A stretch of 64,000 nt of DNA from Micrococcales bacterium (GCA_021287075.1 JAJTBD010000014.1:1-64000); one strand, 5' to 3'; positions 42,766 to 52,455 are shown, numbered from the stretch's first letter. A program made the numbers and translations. The notes: generated from the sequence alone by a model not told the origin.

Positions 42766-44049
42766 TCAGGCCCCGACGGCCATCGGGGCGGCCTCGCCCT
42801 CACTGGTGCGCAGGGCTATGACCGCCAGCGACATCATCAGCCGGTCGCGCGGCGCGGACAGTGAGCGGCCGGTGAGCTCCTCGATCTGCTTGAGGCGATA
42901 GATCACCGTGTTGCGGTGGCAGAAGAGCTCCTGGGCCGCATGGGTGGGGGAGCCACTGTGGCGGAGCAGCGCAGACAGGGTGTCGAGCAGGACCTGACGA
43001 GTCGAGTCCGGCTGCGAGAGAAGGCGGCCCAGCGTCTCCGACACGAGCAGCCGGGTGGCCTCGGGACTGCCGGCGAGCAGCACCTCGGGCAGTTTGTCGC
43101 GCACCTCGACCAACTCGCGCGCCCCGCGGGGGAGCGAGCTGGCCGCGCGGGCTGCCAGCTGGCGGGCGACCGCGAAGCCACGCAGCCCGTCGCGGCTGGG
43201 CGCGACCGCGCACCGGGACGTGGCGTCGGCGCGGATCTGGTCGACCACCTGGGACGGGGGCCGGCCGCCCAGCCCGATCAGTCCCACGGTGTGGGCGGCC
43301 AGCTGGAGCCAGTAGGCCTTGAGGCCGAGCTGCTCCAGCCGCTCCTCGGCCCAGCGGCTGGCCTGGTCGGGCGCGTCGTCGGCGAGGCAGACGATCGCGA
43401 GCACCTCCTCGTCGGGGTCGAGACCCAGGACGTGGCGGGCGTCCTCGGCGAACTCCGGCTCGGAGCCGCGCCCCTGCACGAGGCCGTCGAGCACGGCCAG
43501 CTGGCGCTGGAGGTCGCGGCGCTGGAGCAGCGCCTCCTCGCGGCGATAGGACTCGCACGCCGTGGCGTTCTGCACGTCGAGGGCGTTCCAGACCTGCTGG
43601 CCCATCAGGATGAGGGTCTCGTCGTCGACGCCCCGGGTCGGGTTGCCGCGCAGGTTGATGATCGACTCCCACAGCACACGGGCGCCATAGCTGTAGGCGT
43701 TGAGGACGGCCTCGAGCGGCACCCCCTGCTGGGCCCGGCGCCGGCCCGTCTCACGCCAGACGTGGATGGCCCGGTCATCGGAGGCCGCCAGGCCGGCCAT
43801 GGTGCGGATGCCCGACCGCACGTGTTTGCGGGTGCTGGCCCGGACCTCCGCGCGCAGCTCAGGGGCGGCATGCTCGTAGAACGCCCGGTCGCGGTCGAAG
43901 AGCTCGAGCGTGATCGCGTCGGCGATGGTCGGGGCGTCGTCGACCATCGCCGCCCAGGCACGCTTGATCGCCGCCTTTTGTTCGGGCCGCAGCCGCTGTC
44001 TCGCGGGGCTCGAGGAAGCGGACGGGCTGTCACTGTGCGTCGCGGACAT
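42766..44049 (-). CDS. PucR/CdaR-type helix-turn-helix transcriptional regulator
   Basis: 427 residues from ATG 44049. An N-terminal RsbRD-like helical region (about 20-165), a GGDEF-like CdaR middle domain, and the C-terminal PucR HTH_30 (HAAQELFCHRNTVIYRLKQIEELTGR). PucR-type regulators often control catabolic or transport genes next to them. Here the divergent neighbour is the HAAT transporter-ligase operon, so this is its likely regulator. CATCCT lies 7 bases before the start. Exact inverted 9-mers in the shared intergenic region (44068-44076, 44125-44133) are candidate operators. Confidence 0.85.
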   Translation of the reverse strand: MSATHSDSPSASSSPARQRLRPEQKAAIKRAWAAMVDDAPTIADAITLELFDRDRAFYEHAAPELRAEVRASTRKHVRSGIRTMAGLAASDDRAIHVWRETGRRRAQQGVPLEAVLNAYSYGARVLWESIINLRGNPTRGVDDETLILMGQQVWNALDVQNATACESYRREEALLQRRDLQRQLAVLDGLVQGRGSEPEFAEDARHVLGLDPDEEVLAIVCLADDAPDQASRWAEERLEQLGLKAYWLQLAAHTVGLIGLGGRPPSQVVDQIRADATSRCAVAPSRDGLRGFAVARQLAARAASSLPRGARELVEVRDKLPEVLLAGSPEATRLLVSETLGRLLSQPDSTRQVLLDTLSALLRHSGSPTHAAQELFCHRNTVIYRLKQIEELTGRSLSAPRDRLMMSLAVIALRTSEGEAAPMAVGA

Positions 44050-44067
44050 GTGGCCGAGGATGACACC

Positions 44068-44133
44068 AGTGCACAACGAGCGCTAGGTCACCCGACCACA
44101 ATTTCCGGTCCTCACCAACAGAGTTTGTGCACT
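44068..44133. promoter_or_regulatory. Candidate operator pair in the PucR-HAAT divergent region
   Basis: AGTGCACAA at 44068-44076 and its exact reverse complement TTGTGCACT at 44125-44133, separated by 48 bases, each centred on GTGCAC. They flank where the two divergent promoters should lie. Confidence 0.45.
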
Positions 44134-44151
44134 CAGCCCATATCGATGGCT

Positions 44152-44178
44152 GTGTGGGCCGTCCAAAGTGGTCCACAC
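44152..44178. promoter_or_regulatory. Second inverted repeat before the HAAT operon
   Basis: GTGTGG at 44152-44157 and CCACAC at 44173-44178, 15 bases apart, within 60 bases of the livG-type start; possible operator. Confidence 0.3.
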
Positions 44179-44210
44179 CACAAATGCCCCCGTCCCTAAG
44201 GAAGTGACGA

Positions 44211-45050
44211 GTGAGCACTGCCACGGACGCCCCGCACTCCGCGGCCGCACCCGTGTTCGAGCTGTCGGACATCGGTGTGCGCTTCGGCGGCATCGTCGCC
44301 CTCGACGGCGTGGGGCTGGATGTCCGCCCACGCGAGGTGCACGGTGTGATCGGCCCCAACGGTGCGGGCAAGACGACCCTGTTCAACGTCGCCTGCGGCT
44401 TCGTCACCCCGGTCCAGGGCACGATCGCGTGGCACGGCAAGCCGCTCGACGGCCTGCGACCCCACCAGCTGGCCGGCCTCGGGATCGCCCGCACGCTCCA
44501 GGGCCTCGGCCTGTTCGACAAGATCAGCGTCCTCGACAACGTCATGGTCGGTGCCGACCGCCACGGCAGGGCCGGCTTCTGGTCGGGCCTGCTCGCCCTC
44601 CCGCGCAGCAGCCGCGACGAGCGGACCCTGCGCGAGCGCAGCATGACGGTCCTCGACGAGCTCGGGATCGCCGACTACGCCGGCCGGGCGCCGGCCTCGC
44701 TGCCCTATCCCATCCGCAAGCGGGTCGCCCTGGCCCGCGCGCTGGTCGCCGAGCCGGAGCTTCTCCTGCTCGACGAGCCGGCCTCCGGTCTCTCCGAGGA
44801 GGAGATGAGCGAGCTCGGCGACATCATCGAGGGCCTGTCCGAGCGCATCAGCGTGATGCTGGTCGAGCACCACATGGACCTCGTCATGCGCGTCTGCGAC
44901 CGCATCACCGTGCTGGACTTCGGCAAGGTCATCGCCAAGGGGACGCCCGCCGAGGTGCGGGAGGACCCGGCCGTGCTCGCGGCATACCTCGGCAATGAGG
45001 TCACCCACGATGACAGCGTCCATGGCCTTAACGGAGGCGAGAATGCTTGA
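44211..45050 (+). CDS. livG: HAAT-family ABC transporter ATP-binding protein (LivG-type)
   Basis: 279 residues from GTG 44211, with AAGGAAG upstream. Walker A GPNGAGKTTLFN, Walker B LLLLDEPASGLS, and LPYPIRKRVALARAL in the signature position, as in LivG proteins. Carries the LivG-specific insert around QGLGLFDKISVLDNVMVG. One of the two nucleotide-binding subunits of a branched-chain amino acid-type importer. First gene of a five-gene transporter operon; overlaps the next by 8 bases. Symbol reflects family, not proven substrate. Confidence 0.9.
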   Translation: MSTATDAPHSAAAPVFELSDIGVRFGGIVALDGVGLDVRPREVHGVIGPNGAGKTTLFNVACGFVTPVQGTIAWHGKPLDGLRPHQLAGLGIARTLQGLGLFDKISVLDNVMVGADRHGRAGFWSGLLALPRSSRDERTLRERSMTVLDELGIADYAGRAPASLPYPIRKRVALARALVAEPELLLLDEPASGLSEEEMSELGDIIEGLSERISVMLVEHHMDLVMRVCDRITVLDFGKVIAKGTPAEVREDPAVLAAYLGNEVTHDDSVHGLNGGENA

Positions 45051-45747
45051 TATCCAAGGCCTCTCGGTTGCCTACGGGCCGGTCAAGGCCCTCCAGGATG
45101 TCTCCTTCGAGGTGCCCACGGGCACGATCACGGCCGTCCTCGGCGCCAACGGTGCCGGCAAGACGACCCTGCTGCGCACCGTCTCGGGTCTGATGCGCCC
45201 GCAGGCCGGCAGGGTCACGCTCGACGGCACCGACATCACCCGCATGGCCCCCGAGAAGATGTCGCGGCTCGGCATGGCCCACGTGCCCGAGGGCCGCGGG
45301 GTGATCACCGAGCTCACGGTCGAGGAGAACCTCCGGCTGGGCGAGCTCGGCCGGGCCAGGAACGGCGACCCGGTGGCGATCGAGCGGATGTGGGAGATGT
45401 TCCCCAAGCTGGGCGACCGCCGCGCGGCGCTGGCCGGGTCCCTGTCGGGCGGCGAGCGCCAGATGCTGGTCATCGGCCGGTCGCTCATGGCCACGCCCAA
45501 GGTCCTGCTGCTTGACGAGCCGTCGCTCGGTCTCGCGCCGCGCATTGTCGCGCAGATCTTCGACCTCGTGCGCACCCTCGTCGACGAGCAGGGGCTCTCG
45601 GTCCTGCTCGTCGAGCAGAACGCCCGCAGCGCCCTGTCCATCGCCGACCTCGGCGTCGTCCTCAACCTCGGCCGGGTCGTGACGACTCAGGAGGCCGGCG
45701 CACTCGCCGCCGACGAGGACCTGCGCCATGCCTACCTCGGGTTCTAG
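45043..45747 (+). CDS. livF: HAAT-family ABC transporter ATP-binding protein (LivF-type)
   Basis: 234 residues. Walker A GANGAGKTTLLRT, signature LSGGERQMLVIGRSL, Walker B VLLLDEPSLGLAP, and H-loop region LLVEQNARSALSIAD. GGAGG precedes ATG 45043, which lies inside the end of the LivG gene. Pairs with the LivG-type subunit. Confidence 0.92.
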   Translation: MLDIQGLSVAYGPVKALQDVSFEVPTGTITAVLGANGAGKTTLLRTVSGLMRPQAGRVTLDGTDITRMAPEKMSRLGMAHVPEGRGVITELTVEENLRLGELGRARNGDPVAIERMWEMFPKLGDRRAALAGSLSGGERQMLVIGRSLMATPKVLLLDEPSLGLAPRIVAQIFDLVRTLVDEQGLSVLLVEQNARSALSIADLGVVLNLGRVVTTQEAGALAADEDLRHAYLGF

Positions 45748-45762
45748 AGAAGGGAGCCGACC

Positions 45763-46641
45763 GTGCAGCAGCTGATCACCACACTCCTCAACGGGCTCAC
45801 CATGGGCATGGTGTATGCCGCGTTCGCCCTCGCGCTCGTCCTCATCTGGCGCTCGACGCGGATCGTCAACTTCGCCCAGGCCCCGATGGCGATGGTCACC
45901 ACCTATATCGCGATGGTCCTCATCGAGGGCGGGCTGAACTACTGGCTCGCGTTCATCCTCGCGCTGCTCTCCGGCTTCGTCCTCGGTGCCTTCGTCGAGC
46001 GGGTCATCGTCCGGCCCGTCGAGGGCAAGTCCGACATCAACGCGGTCATCCTCACCCTGGGACTGTTCATCGTCCTGCACGCGCTGGCCGCGCTCGTCTT
46101 CGGCAGCGACTACAAGTCCTTCCCGGCGCCCTTCGGTGTCCGCGGCATCACGGTCGGCGGGCACAGCCTCGCGATCACGCCGTTCGGCATCTTCACGATC
46201 GTCGCCGTCATCGTCGTCATGCTCCTGCTGCTCCTGCTCTTCCAGAAGACCGACGTGGGCCTCCAGATGCGAGCCTCCGCCTTCAACCCCGAGGTGGCCC
46301 GGCTGCTCGGCGTCAAGGTCAGCTCGATGCTCACCCTCGGATGGGCGCTGGCCGCGCTCGTCGGCTCCCTGTCCGGCCTGCTCATCGCCGGCGGCAACCT
46401 TGTCCACCCCGGCTACATGGACTCGGTCGTCGTCTTCGGCTTCGTCGCCGCCGTCCTCGGGGGCCTCGACAGCCCCCTCGGCGCCGTCGTCGGCGGACTG
46501 ATCATGGGCATCGCCCTGAGCCTCGTCTCCGGATACCTCGGCTCCGGGCTCGTCTCTCTCGCAGCCCTGCTCATCCTCGTGGCCGTCCTGCTCGTCAAGC
46601 CCGGCGGCCTCTTCTCGCACGCGTCCGAGCGGAAGGTCTGA
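45763..46641 (+). CDS. livH: HAAT-family ABC transporter permease (LivH-type)
   Basis: 292 residues from GTG 45763 with AAGGGAG upstream. About eight membrane segments; opens with LITTLLNGLTMGMVYAAFAL and has WRSTRIVNFAQAPMAM, the LivH signature region. GVKVSSMLTLGWALAALVG is the coupling region. Forms the channel with the LivM-type subunit encoded one base downstream. Confidence 0.92.
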   Translation: MQQLITTLLNGLTMGMVYAAFALALVLIWRSTRIVNFAQAPMAMVTTYIAMVLIEGGLNYWLAFILALLSGFVLGAFVERVIVRPVEGKSDINAVILTLGLFIVLHALAALVFGSDYKSFPAPFGVRGITVGGHSLAITPFGIFTIVAVIVVMLLLLLLFQKTDVGLQMRASAFNPEVARLLGVKVSSMLTLGWALAALVGSLSGLLIAGGNLVHPGYMDSVVVFGFVAAVLGGLDSPLGAVVGGLIMGIALSLVSGYLGSGLVSLAALLILVAVLLVKPGGLFSHASERKV

Positions 46642-46642
46642 C

Positions 46643-47752
46643 ATGCGCAAGGCACTCGACACCGTCCGCGGCAATGTCCTGCTCAAGCACTCCCTGATCG
46701 CGCTCCTGGCGGCGGCCCTGGTCCTGCTCGTCATGGAGTCGGTCAGTCCCTTCCGGCAGGGGCAGCTGGCCATGATGGCCTACTACGCCATCGCGGCCGG
46801 CGGGCTGACCGTCCTGACCGGGCTCAGCGGCCAGCTCTCCCTCGGGCACGGCGCCTTCATGGCCATCGGGGCCTACACGACCGCGCTGCTGCTCCAGGAG
46901 CGCGAGGGCGCGCTGCCCATGATCGTCATCATCCTCATCGCGGCCCTCGTGGCCACCGTCGTCGGCGCGATCGTCGGCGTGGCCGCTGCGCGCCTCCACG
47001 GCCCCTATATCGCGGGCGCGACGCTGGCCCTCGCGGTGGCCGTGCCCGGCATCGCGCTGCACTTCTCGTCGGTCTTCGGCGGGGAGCAGGGGCTCAACGT
47101 CAAGGTCCCCGAGGTGCCGCGCCTGGCCGACGACGCGCTCTACTTCCTGACCGGCACCGAGACCAGCACCTCCGAGTGGGTCGCCTACTCCGCGTGGTTC
47201 CTGCTGATCATCGTCTACTTCCTGCTCGCCAACCTCTCGGCGAGCCGCATCGGCCGGCGCTGGCGTGCGGTCCGCGACGACGAGGTCGCGGCCTCGCTCG
47301 CGGGCATCGACCTGGGCCGCGACCGGGTGGTCGCCTTCGTCGTGAGCGCGGCGTGCGCCGGGGTGGCCGGAGCGCTGCTCGCGCTGGCCAGCCGGCTCGC
47401 CGCCCCCGGCTCCTTCAGCCTGGTCCTGTCGCTGACCCTGCTCTCCGCCGTCGTCCTGGGCGGACTGGGCAGCCTCCTCGGCGCGCTGCTCGGCTCCGGC
47501 CTGCTGGCGCTGCTGCCCAACCTCGCCACGAGCATCGGCTCCAGCATGGGTCTGTCCGATGTCAAGGCCGCCGAGCTCTCGCCCCTCGTGATCGGCCTGA
47601 CCACCATGCTCGTGATCCTCCTCGCCCCGGCGGGTGTCGTCGGCTCGGTCCGCCAGCTGCTGGCGGGGCGGGGGCCCAGGGCAACAACCGCTGCCGCAGG
47701 CACGCCAGGTGCCGGCGCCGACACCCCCACCGTCGCCGAGCCGCGCGGCTGA
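46643..47752 (+). CDS. livM: HAAT-family ABC transporter permease (LivM-type)
   Basis: 369 residues, about ten membrane segments. GLTVLTGLSGQLSLGHGAFMAIGAY is the LivM signature; RRWRAVRDDEVAASLAGIDL is the cytoplasmic coupling loop. Ends in a soluble Ala/Pro/Gly-rich tail of about 35 residues. GGAAGG precedes ATG 46643. Confidence 0.92.
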   Translation: MRKALDTVRGNVLLKHSLIALLAAALVLLVMESVSPFRQGQLAMMAYYAIAAGGLTVLTGLSGQLSLGHGAFMAIGAYTTALLLQEREGALPMIVIILIAALVATVVGAIVGVAAARLHGPYIAGATLALAVAVPGIALHFSSVFGGEQGLNVKVPEVPRLADDALYFLTGTETSTSEWVAYSAWFLLIIVYFLLANLSASRIGRRWRAVRDDEVAASLAGIDLGRDRVVAFVVSAACAGVAGALLALASRLAAPGSFSLVLSLTLLSAVVLGGLGSLLGALLGSGLLALLPNLATSIGSSMGLSDVKAAELSPLVIGLTTMLVILLAPAGVVGSVRQLLAGRGPRATTAAAGTPGAGADTPTVAEPRG

Positions 47753-47836
47753 GCCGCGCACACGGCATACCCAGATCCTCTCCCTCACCACCCCAACCCC
47801 CTCGCCCAGCGAGGACTCACCGCCCGGGAGGCACAG

Positions 47837-49186
47837 ATGAACAGATGGTCCAGGAAGGCTGCTCTGGCCACGAGCATGGTCGCCAGCGCAGTGCTGGTCG
47901 CCTCGTGTGGAGCAGGCGGCCGCTCGGAGAGCTCGTCCTCCGACGGTGCGGCGGCCGAGAACGTGCCCGGTGTCACCGACACCTCGGTCAAGATCGGCGC
48001 GCACTTCCCCCTCACCGGCGTCGCGGCGCCCGGATACAGCGAGATCCCTTCTGGCGCAAAGGCGTACTTCGACTACGTCAACTCCAAGGGCGGCATCCAC
48101 GGTCGCAAGATCGAGTACATCGTCAAGGACGACGGCTACGTGCCGACCAACACCACGCAGGCCGTCAACGAGCTCGTCCAGAAGGAGCAGGTCTTCGCGA
48201 TCGTCGGCGGTCTCGGCACCCCGACCCACTCCGCGGTCGTCGACTTCCTCAACAGCGAGAAGGTCCCCGACCTGTTCGTCTCCTCCGGCTCGATCAAGTG
48301 GGGCGACAAGCCGTCCGAGCGCCCGATGACCTTCGGCTGGCAGCCGGACTACGAGATCGAGGGCAAGATCATCGGCAAGTACATCAAGGAGAAGATGCCC
48401 AACGCCAAGATCGGCCTCTACCTCCAGGACGACGACCTCGGCGCCGACGGCGCCAAGGGCCTCAAGCAGTTCGTGGGCGACCAGGTCGTCAAGGAGGTCA
48501 AGTACACGCCGGGCAACACCGACGTCGCCCCCCAGATCGCGGCGCTCCAGGCGAGCAAGGCCGACCTCGTCGTGGGCTTCAACGTCCCGTCCTACACCGC
48601 GCTGTCGCAGCTGACCGCGCTCAAGCTCAACTACAAGCCGAAGTGGTTCTACACCAACGTCGGCTCCGACCCCAAGCTTGTCGGCAGCCTGCTGGCGAAG
48701 TTCTCCAAGGGCGCTGTCAAGGACGGCAACTCGGCCCTCGACGGCATCATGACGACCGAGTACATCCCCGGAGTTGACTCCGCCGACGACCCCTGGGTCA
48801 AGCTCTGGACCAAGGTCTGGGACGAGCAGGGCAAGGACGGGGAGCTGACCAACTACCGCGTCTATGGCATGTCGCAGGCCTATGCCTTCGTCTCGGCGCT
48901 CCAGGCGTCGGGCAAGAACCTCACCCGTGAGGGCATCGTCAAGGCGATCGAGGACGGCGGCGCCAAGTGGAAGGGCCCCAACAAGCTGCCCTTCCGCTAT
49001 TCCAAGGACAGCCACCTCGGCATCTCCGGTGTCGAGGTCGTCGAGATCAAGAAGGGCATCGGCGAGCCGCTCCAGGACCCGATGGTCACCGACCTCGGCG
49101 ATGCCGAGATCAAGCCCGACTCCGGCACCGCCGAGCAGGCGCCCAACGAGTCCGGCCTGCCGGACGACATCAAGGGCGCCGAGTGA
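47837..49186 (+). CDS. HAAT-family solute-binding lipoprotein (LivK-type, Peripla_BP_6)
   Basis: 449 residues, longer than the usual 370-400. Lipobox V-A-S-C with Cys24, so it should be lipidated and processed by LspA (446). The Ser-rich linker leads to the type I periplasmic-binding fold: VKIGAHFPLTGVAAPGYSE, YVNSKGGIHGRKIEYIVKDDGY, PGNTDVAPQIAALQASKADLVV. The ligand is unknown. Linkage to an acyl-CoA ligase suggests a carboxylate rather than leucine. Confidence 0.9.
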   Translation: MNRWSRKAALATSMVASAVLVASCGAGGRSESSSSDGAAAENVPGVTDTSVKIGAHFPLTGVAAPGYSEIPSGAKAYFDYVNSKGGIHGRKIEYIVKDDGYVPTNTTQAVNELVQKEQVFAIVGGLGTPTHSAVVDFLNSEKVPDLFVSSGSIKWGDKPSERPMTFGWQPDYEIEGKIIGKYIKEKMPNAKIGLYLQDDDLGADGAKGLKQFVGDQVVKEVKYTPGNTDVAPQIAALQASKADLVVGFNVPSYTALSQLTALKLNYKPKWFYTNVGSDPKLVGSLLAKFSKGAVKDGNSALDGIMTTEYIPGVDSADDPWVKLWTKVWDEQGKDGELTNYRVYGMSQAYAFVSALQASGKNLTREGIVKAIEDGGAKWKGPNKLPFRYSKDSHLGISGVEVVEIKKGIGEPLQDPMVTDLGDAEIKPDSGTAEQAPNESGLPDDIKGAE

Positions 49187-49221
49187 TCCCTGCTCGACAC
49201 TGACCCACCCGCACCACTGAC

Positions 49222-49252
49222 GACGGCGGGGCCCACCCAGGGCCCCGCCGTC
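49222..49252 (+). terminator. Intra-operon hairpin between binding protein and ligase genes
   Basis: GACGGCGGGGCC, 7-base loop, GGCCCCGCCGTC, then CTCCCG. It could partly terminate, leaving more transporter than ligase mRNA. Confidence 0.55.
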
Positions 49253-49281
49253 TCCCGTCCACGACCCGCACAGGAGCACCC

Positions 49282-50781
49282 ATGACCACCATGTCCCTCG
49301 CGAGCATCCTCGCCGAGCCGGCCCGTCGCACCCCCGACAAGGTCGCCGTGGTCGAGAGCGGAGAGCACCACACCTACGCGCAGGTGTGGGAGCGCGCCAG
49401 GCGGGTGGCGGCGTCCCTGCGTGACCTCGGCATGGCGCCGGGGGAGCGCGTGGCCATCCTCGGCCCCAATGTCGTCGACTTCGTCTGGGCCTACTACGGC
49501 GTGCAGGCGCTCGGTGGCGTCGTGGTCCCGGTGCCCAGCCTGCTCAGCCCCGACGAGGCGGCCTACATCCTGCGGCACTCGGGCGCGCGCATGGTGCTCT
49601 ATCACTCGGCGGTCGAGGCCCTGGCCCGCCCGGCGACCGAGTCAGTCGGCTTGCCGCTCAAGGAGATCCGGGCTCTGGCGGAGCACGCGACCCCCGTCGA
49701 GGCGGCTGCGGTGCGCGACCCCGACGACACGGCCGTCATCTTCTATACCTCCGGCACGACCGGGCGACCCAAGGGCGCCGAGCTGACCCATCTCAACCTC
49801 GTGATGAACGCGACTGCCAACGCCTTCGACGCCAACCCGATCGCCCGCGACGACATCGTGATGGGCTGCCTGCCGCTCTTCCACGTCTTCGGCCAGTCGG
49901 TCTCGATGAACTCGACCTTCCGCGCCGGCGCCACCCTCGTGCTCCAGCCCCGCTTCCATCCGGCGGAGGCGATCGACCTCATGGTCGCCGAGCGCACCAA
50001 CCTCTTCTTCGGCGTCCCGACGATGTATGTCCAGCTCCTTGCCGCCGCGCCGGACGCCGCCGCCCTCCCGCAGCTCAAGGACTGCATCTCCGGAGGCGCG
50101 GCCCTGCCCGTGGCGGTGCTCGAGAAGTTCACAGAAGTGTTCGGCGCCAACGTCTTTGAGGGCTATGGCCTGTCCGAGACCTCACCGACGTGTGCGGTCA
50201 ACCAGCCCTGGTTCGGCACGCGCGCCGGCACGGTCGGCCACCCGATCTGGGGCGTCGAGGTCGAGATCGCCGACGAGACGATCGAGGACGAGATCCGCCT
50301 GATGCCCACCGACGCGCTCGGCGAGATCGTGGTGCGCGGACACTGCGTCTTCAAGGGCTATCTCGACAACCCCGAGGCCACTGCCCAAGCGATCGTGGAC
50401 GGGTGGTTCCGCACCGGCGACATCGGGCGCAAGGACGAGGACGGCTTCATCTGGATCGTCGACCGCAAAAAGGACCTCATCATCCGCGGCGGGTTCAACG
50501 TCTACCCGCGCGAGGTCGAGGAGGTCCTGGCCCGCTTCGACGGCGTCTCCCAGGTCGCCGTCATCGGCATCCCTGACGCCGAGCGGGGCGAGGAGGTCAT
50601 GGCCGTCGTCACCCCTGTGTCACCCGGAGCGGTGGACGCCGAGGAGCTCCTCGACTACGGCAAGGCCCACCTGGCCAAGCACAAGTACCCCCGCAGGGTC
50701 GAGGTCGTCGACGCGCTGCCTCTCGGCCCGACCCACAAGATCCTCAAGCGGGAGCTGCGCGCGCAGTATGTCGACGGCTGA
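49282..50781 (+). CDS. AMP-forming acyl-CoA ligase
   Basis: 499 residues. [19 protein letters not shown] (AMP/ATP site), [42 protein letters not shown] (hinge) and the C-terminal catalytic Lys in [13 protein letters not shown]. Predicted to activate the acid brought in by the upstream transporter. CAGGAG precedes ATG 49282. Only distantly like the ligase at 17508: here the substrate loop reads [13 protein letters not shown]. Confidence 0.9.
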   Translation: MTTMSLASILAEPARRTPDKVAVVESGEHHTYAQVWERARRVAASLRDLGMAPGERVAILGPNVVDFVWAYYGVQALGGVVVPVPSLLSPDEAAYILRHSGARMVLYHSAVEALARPATESVGLPLKEIRALAEHATPVEAAAVRDPDDTAVIFYTSGTTGRPKGAELTHLNLVMNATANAFDANPIARDDIVMGCLPLFHVFGQSVSMNSTFRAGATLVLQPRFHPAEAIDLMVAERTNLFFGVPTMYVQLLAAAPDAAALPQLKDCISGGAALPVAVLEKFTEVFGANVFEGYGLSETSPTCAVNQPWFGTRAGTVGHPIWGVEVEIADETIEDEIRLMPTDALGEIVVRGHCVFKGYLDNPEATAQAIVDGWFRTGDIGRKDEDGFIWIVDRKKDLIIRGGFNVYPREVEEVLARFDGVSQVAVIGIPDAERGEEVMAVVTPVSPGAVDAEELLDYGKAHLAKHKYPRRVEVVDALPLGPTHKILKRELRAQYVDG

Positions 50782-50801
50782 CCAGGGGAGGCCCAGACGC
50801 A

Positions 50802-50835
50802 GGTATGCCGCGGACCGTTCGGTCCGCGGCATACC
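50802..50835. terminator. Perfect inverted CGGCATAC hairpin after the ligase gene
   Basis: 16-base arms (GGTATGCCGCGGACCG and complement) around TT. Lies between the convergent ligase and DUF4870 genes. Confidence 0.65.
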
Positions 50836-50873
50836 GTGCGCTGGTCGCGAGCCCCGTTGAGGGAGTGGGTCGC

Positions 50874-51341
50874 TCAGCTGACGAACTTGGGCGTCATCGG
50901 GTAGCGGTAGAACTCGCCCCGGTGGGTGCGGGTGAGCGCGATGATGTGCATGACGATCGCGGCCACCCAGATGATCGGGTAGGTCACGAAGCCGATGAGG
51001 ACGAACATCAGCAGGCCGGAGATGGCCAGGCCGATGCCGACGGCGATCGTGAAGTTGAGGGCCTCGGTGACGTGGTGGCGGGCGAACGGGCCGCGGTCCT
51101 TGAACAGCGCCCACATCGCGACGGGGGCGAGCCAGGCCAGCAGGCCTGCGGTCGTGACCACCAGCGCGAGCGAGATCGCGTGCGCTGCGAGGGCGACGTT
51201 GCGCTCCTGCTGGACGGTGAGCTGGGCGCTCGAGCCGAAGTAGCCATTGATCCCCTCGGCCGGCTGGCTGGGCGGCGAGTAGGGCGTCTGAGGCGAGGCG
51301 GGCGGGGTCTGCGGACGGTAGTCCTGGGGCTGGCTGGTCAT
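50874..51341 (-). CDS. DUF4870 membrane protein
   Basis: 155 residues. A Pro/Gln/Ser-rich N-terminus (about 1-40) precedes three membrane helices; [31 protein letters not shown] is the DUF4870 hallmark, here seen around residues 68-98. Function unknown. GAGGGGGA lies 6 bases before ATG 51341. Confidence 0.88.
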   Translation of the reverse strand: MTSQPQDYRPQTPPASPQTPYSPPSQPAEGINGYFGSSAQLTVQQERNVALAAHAISLALVVTTAGLLAWLAPVAMWALFKDRGPFARHHVTEALNFTIAVGIGLAISGLLMFVLIGFVTYPIIWVAAIVMHIIALTRTHRGEFYRYPMTPKFVS

Positions 51342-51500
51342 GGGGTCCCCCTCTGGGAGTGGTTGTTGCATGGAGTGGAACGGTGGGGCTGTTCCAGTGA
51401 TTCCATCCTGTCGCCGCAGGCTGTCGCCCACATTGGGGCTAGCACCCGAATCGGGCAGGGTGGCCAGCCCCCGCCGCCGGTGGTGGCTGGCGTGAGGCGC

Positions 51501-52382
51501 TCAGGCGCCGGGCTCGGTGACGAAGTCGATGAGCTCCTCGACCGACGCCAGCAGGCTCGGCTCGAGGTCGGCATAGGTGCGCACGGAGCCGAGGATGCGC
51601 TTCCAGGCCATCGCCATGTCGGCCTGGGTGTCGTGCGGCCAGCCGAGGTGGGCGGCGATGCCGTGCTTCCACGAGGTGCCCCGCGGGATCTCCGGCCACT
51701 GCGCGATGCCGAGGCGCTCGGGCCGCACGGACTGCCAGACGTCGACATAGGGGTGGCCGAGGATGCGCACGTGCGGTGCCCACGGCCGCAGTCCGGCGGC
51801 CTCGGTCACGATGCGGTGCTCCTTGGTGCCGGGCACGAGGTGGTCGACCAGCACGCCCATCCGACGGCCCGGGCCCGGTGCGAAGTCTCGGATGGCCGCG
51901 GCCAGGTCGTCGACCCCGTCGAGCATCTCGACGACGACGCCCTCGACGCGCAGGTCGTGCCCCCAGACCTTCTCGACGAGCTCGGCGTCGTGCTTGCCCT
52001 CCACGAAGATGCGCGCGCCGCGGGCAACCCGGGCGGGGGCGTCGTGGACGGCGATGGAGCCGCTCGCGGTCCGTCCTGCCGCCTGCTTGGCGGCAGCGAC
52101 CTTGGCCTTGGCGGCAGCGGTCGGGGCAGTGAGCACGACCGGTCGCCCGTCGAGGAGGAAGCCGGGGCCGAGCGGGAAGCCCTTGGTGCGGCCACGGCGG
52201 TCCTCCAGGTGCACGACGTGGATGCCGCCGGCCTTCTCGACGCGTACCACGGCCCCCACCCAGCCGGTCTCGACGTCCTCGACGACGACGCCGCGCTCGG
52301 CCTCCACGGGCGTCGCGCGCCCGCCCTTGGGGGCGCGCCAGTCGCCGGAGAGCACGTCGCGGCCATACCTGTCGTTCACCAC
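51501..52382 (-). CDS. DUF3097 protein
   Basis: 293 residues from the first of two tandem GTGs (52382). [15 protein letters not shown] and [24 protein letters not shown] belong to DUF3097; the latter resembles a TOPRIM-like segment (E, then D). [16 protein letters not shown] follows. Function unknown; widespread beside hrcA in actinobacteria. TACCCT 6 bases before 52382 decides the start; this -10 also overlaps a CGGCATAC copy. Confidence 0.85.
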   Translation of the reverse strand: MVNDRYGRDVLSGDWRAPKGGRATPVEAERGVVVEDVETGWVGAVVRVEKAGGIHVVHLEDRRGRTKGFPLGPGFLLDGRPVVLTAPTAAAKAKVAAAKQAAGRTASGSIAVHDAPARVARGARIFVEGKHDAELVEKVWGHDLRVEGVVVEMLDGVDDLAAAIRDFAPGPGRRMGVLVDHLVPGTKEHRIVTEAAGLRPWAPHVRILGHPYVDVWQSVRPERLGIAQWPEIPRGTSWKHGIAAHLGWPHDTQADMAMAWKRILGSVRTYADLEPSLLASVEELIDFVTEPGA

Positions 52383-52388
52383 CGGGCG

Positions 52389-52394
52389 AGGGTA
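52389..52394 (-). promoter_or_regulatory. Leaderless -10 TACCCT of the DUF3097 gene, overlapping an octamer
   Basis: Minus strand CGGCATACCCT, 6 bases, GTG 52382. Confidence 0.5.
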
Positions 52395-52455
52395 TGCCGC
52401 GGCGCCGCCCCGGCACCGGAGGGCACGCCGGTAGGTGGGCGCGCGGCATACCGCG

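Noticed and set aside
46595..49279. 894-codon minus-strand frame across the transporter genes
   Set aside because: Antisense to livM-type permease and binding protein, both of which have clear motifs.
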